Source of the DNA: Streptomyces sp. McG3
GTDB lineage: Bacteria; Actinomycetota; Actinomycetes; Streptomycetales; Streptomycetaceae
Reading direction: 5' to 3'
Length of the DNA: 64,000 nucleotides
NCBI RefSeq assembly: GCF_018619185.1
Contig: NZ_JAAXYC010000001.1
Span: 1 to 64,000, forward strand
Below, one piece after another: positions 58,147 through 64,000 of the stretch. The notes beneath the pieces were generated by a model. The model searched no databases and was not told the DNA's origin. It saw only the letters and a list, made by a program, of their open reading frames with translations. Position numbers and translations under genes: made by a program. The first letter of the stretch is position 1; every line of letters starts with the position of its first letter.

Positions 58147-61100
58147 TACAGCGTCCTCCACTCGTCTTCGAGCCCGTCGATCTCGTCTTGGGACAGGTCC
58201 ACCAGCGCCAGGTCCGATGGGGTGTGGCCGCCGGCGTCCGGACGCTCGGCGTGTTCGGTCAGTGCGCGCACCGCGCGGAACCAGGTGTCCGCCAAGGAGC
58301 GGACGTCGGCTTCCGACAGCAGCCGGCCCGGCCAGGTCCAGACCGTCGTCAGGCGGGGCCCGTCCGCTTCCTGGCGGACGACCGCGTTGATCTCCAGCAG
58401 GTGGGACAGCGGCAGGTCCGCGCCCTCGGCCAGGACCGTGTCGGTCTCCGGCGCGGGCGACCAGTCGCCGCCGAAGGCTTCGGCTCTCCCGAGGTAGTTG
58501 AAGAGCAGGGGCGCCTGGGCGAGGCCCGCGAGCCGGGGCCCGGCGTCCGGGTCGAGATGGCGCAGGAGTCCGTAGCCGATGCCTTCGTCGGGTACGTCCC
58601 TGAGCTGTTCCTTGACCGTGCGCAGTACGCGCCCGGCCTCGGGGCCGCCCTCCCACAGCGCGCCCCAGTCGTCGACGCCCGGGCGCAGGCGGGCCGGCCG
58701 GATGGTGGTGAACCAGCCGACCGTGCGGGACAGGTCCAGGCCCTCGGCGATCTCCTGCCGGCCGTGGCCCTCCACGTCGATGAGGACTCCGGCGTCCTCG
58801 TCCCCGCCCCGGCGGTGCGCGCGGTGCTCCAGGGCGATGGCGAGCGCGGTGACCAGCACCTCGTGCACGCTCGCGTTCAGCGCCCCGGGGGCCCGGTCGA
58901 GGAGGGGCCCGGTGATGTCGGCGGACAGGGTGCGGGTGAGCCGGCGGGCGGCTCCCGCCGTGTCCCTGGCCGGGTCGAGCGGCCGGTCGGCCAGCACGGG
59001 GGCGGGCAGCGCGAGCGCCCGCTCCCAGTGGGCCCGTTCGCCGGACCGGGCGGCCGTCTGCCCGGCGAGGAGTTCGGCCCAGTGTCGCCACGGCGTTCCC
59101 ACCGGGGCGAGTTCGGGGTCCTTGCCGGCCGCGACCGCCTCCCAGGCGGCCCGCAGGTCCGGCAGGATCACGGACCAGGACACGCCGTCCACGACCAGGT
59201 GGTGGGCGGCGATGAGCAGCCGCCCCGGTGTGCCGGGGCCGGCGTCGAACCAGACGGCCCGGACCATCGTGCCGGCCCCGGGGTCCAGCCGGTTCCAGGC
59301 CGCCCGGGCCTCCTGCCCGATCACGGTGCGCAGCTCCTCGCCGTCGAGGCCGGCGATGTCGGTCCGGTGCACGAGACCGGCCGCCTCGACCGTGCCGCGG
59401 CCGGGGATCGTGTACGTCCAGCCGCCGTCGCCCGCCCGGTCCAGCCGGGTGCGCAGGGCGTCGTGCCGGTCGAGCACCGCCTGGAGGGCCCGGGCGAGAT
59501 CGTCCCGGCCGAGCCCGGCCGGGGTCCGGACGAGGGCGCTCTGGTGGAACGCGTCGACGGGGCCGCCGCGCTCCTCCAGCCAGCGCATGATCGGGGTCGC
59601 GGGGAACGCGCCGATACCGGCGTTCTCGTCGGTCCGCGCGGGAGCCGCGTCGGTCGCCTCGGCGGCCAGCGCGGCCACCGTCTTGAGCTCGAACACCTCC
59701 TTGGGGGAGAAGACGAGCCCCTTGCGACGGGCGCGGGACACCAGCTGGATCGACACGATGCTGTCGCCGCCCAGCTCGAAGAAGCTGTCGTGCAGGCCGA
59801 CGCCCTCGCGGCCGAGCACCTCGGCGAAGAGCCCGGCGATCACCTCTTCCGCGGGCGTGCGCGGCCCGCCCGCGTCATCGGCTCGGGCGGCCTCCTGATC
59901 CGGTGCGGGCAGTGCCTTCCGGTCGAGCTTGCCGTTCGGGGTCAGCGGCAGGGCGTCGAGCACGACGACGACGGCGGGGGTCATGTACGCGGGCAGCGCC
60001 CGGGCCGCCCAGGTCAGGACCTCGGCCTCGTCGGGGGCCCCGCCGTCGCCGGGGACGACGTATCCGACGAGCCGGCGGTGGCCCGGCACGTCCTCGCGCA
60101 CCGTGGCGGCGGACCGGGCGACCCCGGGGTGGCGGGCCAGCACCGCCTCGATCTCGCCCAGTTCGATGCGGAAGCCGTTGAGCTTGATCTGGTCGTCGAC
60201 GCGCCCGAGGTAGTCCAGCAGGCCGTCGGCGCGCCAGCGGCCCACGTCGCCGGTGCGGTACATGCGGGCGCCCGCCGGGCCGTACGGGTCGGCGACGAAG
60301 CGTTCGGCGGTGAGCCCCGGCCGGTCCAGGTAGCCGCGGGCCAACTGCCCGCCGCCGATGTAGATCTCGCCCGGGCTGCCGGGCGGTACGGGACCGAGCG
60401 CGGGGTCCAGGACCCGGATGGCCGAGTTGCGCATCGGCCGGCCGATCGGCACGGGCCCGCCGGGGACGGTGTCGTCCGGGCCGATCCTGAACTCCACACA
60501 GCCGACGGTGGCCTCGGTCGGCCCGTACTCGTTGACGACCGTGATCCCCGGCCGGTGCCTGCGCAGCTCCTCGACCGCCTCGCCGAGCAGCATCTCGCCG
60601 CCCACGACCAGTTCGCCGCTGGGCGAGAACTCCTCCGGCAGCACGCCGAGCAGGGCCAGGTGCGCCGGGGTCGCCTTGAGGAAGGACGGGCGCGGTGCGC
60701 CGCTCCCGGGTCCTTCGAGGGCGGTCACCCGCACGGCGCCGCCCGAGATCAGCGGGGCGTACAGCGAGGTGACGGTCAGGTCGAAGGAGACGGGCGAGTG
60801 GAGCAGGGTGCCGCCCGCGACCGAGGGATAACTGTCGCGTGCGCACTCCAGGTAGACGGCGACCGACCGGTGGGTCACGACGACGCCCTTGGGGCGGCCG
60901 GTGGAGCCGGAGGTGTAGATCACGTAGGCGGGGTGGTCCGGGTCCAGTGGCCGCGACCGGTCGGCGTCCGCCGGGGCGCCCCGGTCCGGCGCCGGGGCGC
61001 GGAGCTCCTCGGTGACGTCGAGCACCGGCGTCCCGGCGGGCGCCGCCGTCCGGGGAGACCCCGGTCCGGCCAGGACCAGGGCCGGGGAGGCGTCGGCCAG

Positions 61101-62830
61101 CATGTAGGCGATCCGCTCGCCGGGGTAGTCCGGGTCGATCGGCACATAGGCCGCACCGGACTTGAGGACGGCGAGGAGGGCGACCACCAGCTCCGCCGAG
61201 CGGGGCAGCAGCACGGCGATGCGCTGCTCGGGGCCGGCCCCCGCGTCGGTCAGCCGCCGCGCCAGCCGGTCCGCCAGCGCGTCGAGTTCGGCGTACGAGA
61301 GGGTGCGGTCGCCCTCGATCAGGGCCGGCGCTCCGGGAGTCCTGGCAGCCTGCCGCTCGAAGAGGGCGGGGAGGAGGAGCTCCGCCCCGGCCTCCGCCGA
61401 GGTGCCGAACTCGTCGAGGACCAGACGTCGTTCGTCGTCGATGAGGATGTCGAGGTCGGCGATGCGCCGGTCCGGGGCGGCGGTGAAGGCCTCCAGGACC
61501 CGCAGCAGGCGGGCGCTCATGGCCTCGACGGTGGCGCGGTCGAACAGGTCGGTGCTGAACTCCAGCCGGCCGCTGATCCCGGCGGCGGCCTCGTGGCCCG
61601 CCGAGCGCTCGTCCAGGCCGAAGAGCAGGTCGATCTTGGTGACACCGGGGTCGACCTGCTGCGGGGTGGTGACCAGGCCCGGCAGCTCCAGGCTGGACTC
61701 GGCGGGGGTCTGTACGTCCATCATCACCTGGAACAGCGGGTTCCTGGCGAGCGAACGCTCCGGGTTGAGCGCCTCGACGAGACGCTCGAAGGGCACGTCC
61801 TGGTTGGCGTGCGCGGACAGCGACATCTCCCGGGCGCGGTCGATGAGTTCGCCGACGCTCGGGTTGCCGGAGAGGTCGTTGCGGAACACCACGGTGTTCA
61901 CGAAGCAGCCGACGAGGCCGTCGAGGCTCGCGTCGCCGCGACCGGCGACGGCGCTGCCCAGCGGGATGTCCTCCCCGGCCCCGAGCTTGCCCAGGAGCAC
62001 GGCGACCGCGCTCTGCAGCACCATGAAGAGGCTGGCGCGGTGCGCGTGCCCGAGGTCGGTGAGCCGGCGGTGCAGCGTGGCGTCGATGTCGAAGCGGACG
62101 ATGTCGCCGCGCTGGCTCAGCTCGCTGGGCCGTCGCCGGTCGAGGGGCAGTTCCAGCTCCTCGGGCAGCCCGGCCAGCGCCTGCTTCCAGTGGTCGAGCT
62201 GGCGGGCCAGGGTGCTGTCCGGGTCGCTCTCGTCGCCCAGCTCCGACTGCTGCCACAGGGTGTAGTCGGCGTACTGGACCGGCATCGGCTCGAAGGCCGG
62301 CGGCTCACCGGAGGTGCGGGCCGTGTAGGCGAGGCCGAGGTCACGGGCGAGCGGGGCCAGGGACAGGCCGTCGGCGACGATGTGGTGCAGGACGATCAGC
62401 AGGACGTGGTCCTCGGGTCCGAGGACCAGCAACCGGGGCCGTACGGCGAGCCCTTCGGTCAGGTCGAAGCCCTCGGCCACCACCTCGGCGACGGCCGCGT
62501 CCACGGTGGCGGCGTCGGCGGGCGACTCCGTGAGCACCACCTCCGCCGCGGCCTCGGCGGGCGGGAGGACGTGCTGGCGCGGCGTCCCGTCCGTCTCGGG
62601 GAACGTCGTCCGCAGGCTCTCGTGGCGGGCGAGGACGTCCTGGAACGCCGCGGCGAGCGCGGCCCGGTCCAGCCGGCCGGTCAGCCGGAGCGCGAGCCCC
62701 ATGTTGTAGGCGCCGCTGGGTCCCTGGAGCCGGTTCACCAGCCACAGGCGCTGCTGGGTGAGGGAGAGCGGGAGCACGGCGGGGCGGGCGAGGGGCTCCA
62801 GGGCGCGCCGGCGGGTGGCGGTCCGGCCGA
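58146..62830 (-). other. Module 2: C-A-T-E (Asn-like)
   Basis: The C domain is LCL type ([15 protein letters not shown]). The pocket reads DLTKVGEVGK; Asn codes are DLTKxGEVGK. The T domain is LGGDSI and the E domain is intact (HHLVVDG), so D-Asn is expected. Confidence 0.82.
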
Positions 62831-64000
62831 GGCGGCCGGCGAGGGCGGCGACGGTGGGGGTCTCGAAGACGGTACGGATGGAGAGTTCCGCCCCGAAGGT
62901 CTCGCGGATCCGGCCGAGCAGCCGGATCGCGGTGAGGGAGTGCCCGCCGAGGGCGAAGAAGTCGTCGTCGACGCCCACCCGTCCGACCGTGAGCACCTCG
63001 GCGACCAGCGCGCAGAGCCTCTCCTCGCGCGCGGTCCGCGGGGCGCGGTAGGGCGCCGGGGCCTGCGCGGCGACGGCGTCCCCGGTGTCCTTCGGGGGAA
63101 CCCAGCCGACGGGCGCGCCGGTGACGACGGAGTCCAGCCGGTCGTCCGGTCCGGCGGCGGCCAGGGCGGTGAGGAAGCCGGTGAGCGCGTCGCTGTGGCC
63201 GGTCACCGACTCCTCGCTGTAGAGATCGGCGTTGGCGTGGAGGTCGAGGAGGAAGCCCGCGTCGGGCGTCCGGTTGTCGACGATCAGGGAGAGGTCTTCC
63301 TCGGGCCCGACGGAGAAGCCGCGCACGGTCGCGGGGCGCCCGGCGAAGGAGAGCTGCTCGCCGTACATGATGAGGTTGATCTCGGGGCCCCACAGCCGCT
63401 TCCGGTCGCCGACGCGGCCGAGGTCGCGGTGGATGTCCTCGTAGCGGTAGCGCTGGTGCCGCAGCGCCCCGTGGATCTCCTCGCTCACCGACCGGAGGAA
63501 GGCTCCCACGGTGCCGGACGGCACGGGGTTCAGCCGCAGCGGCAGGGCGTTGGACACCATGCCCGGGGTGCGCCTGCTCGCGGCGGACCTGGCGCTGACG
63601 GCCAGCCCGAGCACGAGGTCGTCGGTGCCGGTCAGCTGCCCGAGGTGCGCGGCGATGCCGGCGACGACCACGGAGGGCCAGCCGACCCGGGTCTCCCGGG
63701 CGAGGTCGCGCAGCGCCTCGGCGTGCTCGGGTGCGACCGGTCCGGTCCGGCGGATGTGGTCGGTGGGCACGCGGGAGGGGCGGCCGGCGAGGGTGACCGG
63801 TTCGGCGGCACCGGCCAGGCGCTCCGACCAGTACCCGCGGTCGGCGGTGAACTGCTCGGAACGCCGGTAGTCGGTGTCGAGGCCGACGAGCTCCGCCAGC
63901 GTGCCGAAGGTGCTCGGCCGCGGCTCCTCGCCGGCCGCCAGGGCCGAGTAGAGGGCCGCGACCCGGGACACGATCAGGGACCAGCTGTAGCCGTCGACGA
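58146..64000 (-). CDS. Non-ribosomal peptide synthetase, first visible modules (partial)
   Basis: About 1950 residues are visible, and the gene continues past the right edge. The order is partial C-T, then C-A-T-E. The edge cuts the first C domain at its H-H-x-x-x-D-G (D-G-Y-S-W remains). This C domain carries [14 protein letters not shown] near 63830-63870. That layout is typical of EntF-like and starter C domains that accept an acyl or aryl donor. It is therefore the probable site of lipid attachment, with the gene start perhaps 400-500 bp beyond the edge. The TAA stop shares an A with the next ATG. Confidence 0.93.
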   Translation of the reverse strand, partial: VDGYSWSLIVSRVAALYSALAAGEEPRPSTFGTLAELVGLDTDYRRSEQFTADRGYWSERLAGAAEPVTLAGRPSRVPTDHIRRTGPVAPEHAEALRDLARETRVGWPSVVVAGIAAHLGQLTGTDDLVLGLAVSARSAASRRTPGMVSNALPLRLNPVPSGTVGAFLRSVSEEIHGALRHQRYRYEDIHRDLGRVGDRKRLWGPEINLIMYGEQLSFAGRPATVRGFSVGPEEDLSLIVDNRTPDAGFLLDLHANADLYSEESVTGHSDALTGFLTALAAAGPDDRLDSVVTGAPVGWVPPKDTGDAVAAQAPAPYRAPRTAREERLCALVAEVLTVGRVGVDDDFFALGGHSLTAIRLLGRIRETFGAELSIRTVFETPTVAALAGRLGRTATRRRALEPLARPAVLPLSLTQQRLWLVNRLQGPSGAYNMGLALRLTGRLDRAALAAAFQDVLARHESLRTTFPETDGTPRQHVLPPAEAAAEVVLTESPADAATVDAAVAEVVAEGFDLTEGLAVRPRLLVLGPEDHVLLIVLHHIVADGLSLAPLARDLGLAYTARTSGEPPAFEPMPVQYADYTLWQQSELGDESDPDSTLARQLDHWKQALAGLPEELELPLDRRRPSELSQRGDIVRFDIDATLHRRLTDLGHAHRASLFMVLQSAVAVLLGKLGAGEDIPLGSAVAGRGDASLDGLVGCFVNTVVFRNDLSGNPSVGELIDRAREMSLSAHANQDVPFERLVEALNPERSLARNPLFQVMMDVQTPAESSLELPGLVTTPQQVDPGVTKIDLLFGLDERSAGHEAAAGISGRLEFSTDLFDRATVEAMSARLLRVLEAFTAAPDRRIADLDILIDDERRLVLDEFGTSAEAGAELLLPALFERQAARTPGAPALIEGDRTLSYAELDALADRLARRLTDAGAGPEQRIAVLLPRSAELVVALLAVLKSGAAYVPIDPDYPGERIAYMLADASPALVLAGPGSPRTAAPAGTPVLDVTEELRAPAPDRGAPADADRSRPLDPDHPAYVIYTSGSTGRPKGVVVTHRSVAVYLECARDSYPSVAGGTLLHSPVSFDLTVTSLYAPLISGGAVRVTALEGPGSGAPRPSFLKATPAHLALLGVLPEEFSPSGELVVGGEMLLGEAVEELRRHRPGITVVNEYGPTEATVGCVEFRIGPDDTVPGGPVPIGRPMRNSAIRVLDPALGPVPPGSPGEIYIGGGQLARGYLDRPGLTAERFVADPYGPAGARMYRTGDVGRWRADGLLDYLGRVDDQIKLNGFRIELGEIEAVLARHPGVARSAATVREDVPGHRRLVGYVVPGDGGAPDEAEVLTWAARALPAYMTPAVVVVLDALPLTPNGKLDRKALPAPDQEAARADDAGGPRTPAEEVIAGLFAEVLGREGVGLHDSFFELGGDSIVSIQLVSRARRKGLVFSPKEVFELKTVAALAAEATDAAPARTDENAGIGAFPATPIMRWLEERGGPVDAFHQSALVRTPAGLGRDDLARALQAVLDRHDALRTRLDRAGDGGWTYTIPGRGTVEAAGLVHRTDIAGLDGEELRTVIGQEARAAWNRLDPGAGTMVRAVWFDAGPGTPGRLLIAAHHLVVDGVSWSVILPDLRAAWEAVAAGKDPELAPVGTPWRHWAELLAGQTAARSGERAHWERALALPAPVLADRPLDPARDTAGAARRLTRTLSADITGPLLDRAPGALNASVHEVLVTALAIALEHRAHRRGGDEDAGVLIDVEGHGRQEIAEGLDLSRTVGWFTTIRPARLRPGVDDWGALWEGGPEAGRVLRTVKEQLRDVPDEGIGYGLLRHLDPDAGPRLAGLAQAPLLFNYLGRAEAFGGDWSPAPETDTVLAEGADLPLSHLLEINAVVRQEADGPRLTTVWTWPGRLLSEADVRSLADTWFRAVRALTEHAERPDAGGHTPSDLALVDLSQDEIDGLEDEWRTL
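62830..64000 (-). other. Module 1: C-T with no adenylation domain (partial)
   Basis: The starter-type C domain ends near 63120. After a linker of about 40 residues it is followed by a T domain (L-G-G-H-S-L near 62945). No A or E domain is present. The first visible residue must be loaded in trans and should stay L. Confidence 0.85.

Noticed and set aside
58147-59091. N-terminal extension of the second NRPS into the preceding gene
   Set aside because: The extension translates to low-complexity sequence overlapping the E domain of module 2. The ATG at 58146 overlaps the previous stop (TAATG) and enters the C domain directly.
1-64000. CRISPR arrays, tRNA or rRNA genes, transposases, integrase or att sites
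   Set aside because: I looked for regular short repeats with spacers, RNA gene motifs and mobile-element proteins and saw none. The only clear direct repeat is the 451-bp duplication near 26 kb, besides conserved NRPS domain cores.

Overview
The window is very GC-rich, with short GGAGG-type ribosome binding sites, GTG starts and long runs of 4-nt ATGA overlaps. This points to an actinomycete, most likely a Streptomyces or close relative. It holds most of one lipopeptide biosynthetic gene cluster. The first NRPS gene runs off the right edge, so the cluster continues past base 64000.

Layout. (1) 1-2471, plus strand: an ABC exporter pair followed by a YtrA-type GntR regulator. A 9-bp-arm inverted repeat sits at the promoter. 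(2) 2642-20393, minus strand: one long operon, with its likely promoter just above the MbtH gene. It encodes MbtH, an ACP, two complete ketosynthases, two ketosynthase-like chain-length factors, an alpha/beta hydrolase, a hotdog protein, two dehydratase subunits, a ketoreductase and a DsbA-fold isomerase. These make up a highly reducing type II PKS-like set for an unsaturated acyl chain. The operon continues with a half-C/A/T/TauD fusion, SbnB, SbnA and SerA (the 2,3-diaminopropionate route), a YbaK-type aminoacyl-tRNA deacylase and a type II thioesterase. (3) 20751-25563: a second type II thioesterase, an unknown protein, an orphan sensor kinase and a DrrAB-like exporter. (4) 25647-27629, minus strand: two tandemly duplicated tendamistat-like secreted proteins and an 8-TM protein. 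(5) 27812-64000, minus strand: three NRPS genes coupled by 1-nt stop/start overlaps. They encode ten visible modules and a terminal thioesterase.

Module order in the direction of transcription: M1 C-T; M2 C-A-T-E (Asn-like code); M3 C-A-T-E (large hydrophobic or aromatic); M4 C-A-T (Asp-like); M5 C-A-T-E with a ruined E; M6 C-T-E; M7 C-T-E; M8 C-A-T-E; M9 C-A-T (Val); M10 C-A-T-TE (branched-chain-like). Three modules (M1, M6, M7) have no adenylation domain.

Working model (inference). The type II PKS set builds a polyunsaturated acyl chain on the ACP, and the first C domain passes it to the peptide. SerA, SbnA and SbnB make 2,3-diaminopropionate. The only free-standing adenylation protein, whose pocket carries an Asp-Asp pair, would activate this (or another) residue and supply the A-less modules in trans, possibly after oxidation by its TauD domain. 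The deacylase could protect the producer's tRNAs from the non-protein amino acid. The thioesterase on M10 releases the product, probably by cyclisation. I do not recognise the product, and no acyl-AMP ligase, malonyl transferase or phosphopantetheinyl transferase gene is visible in the window.
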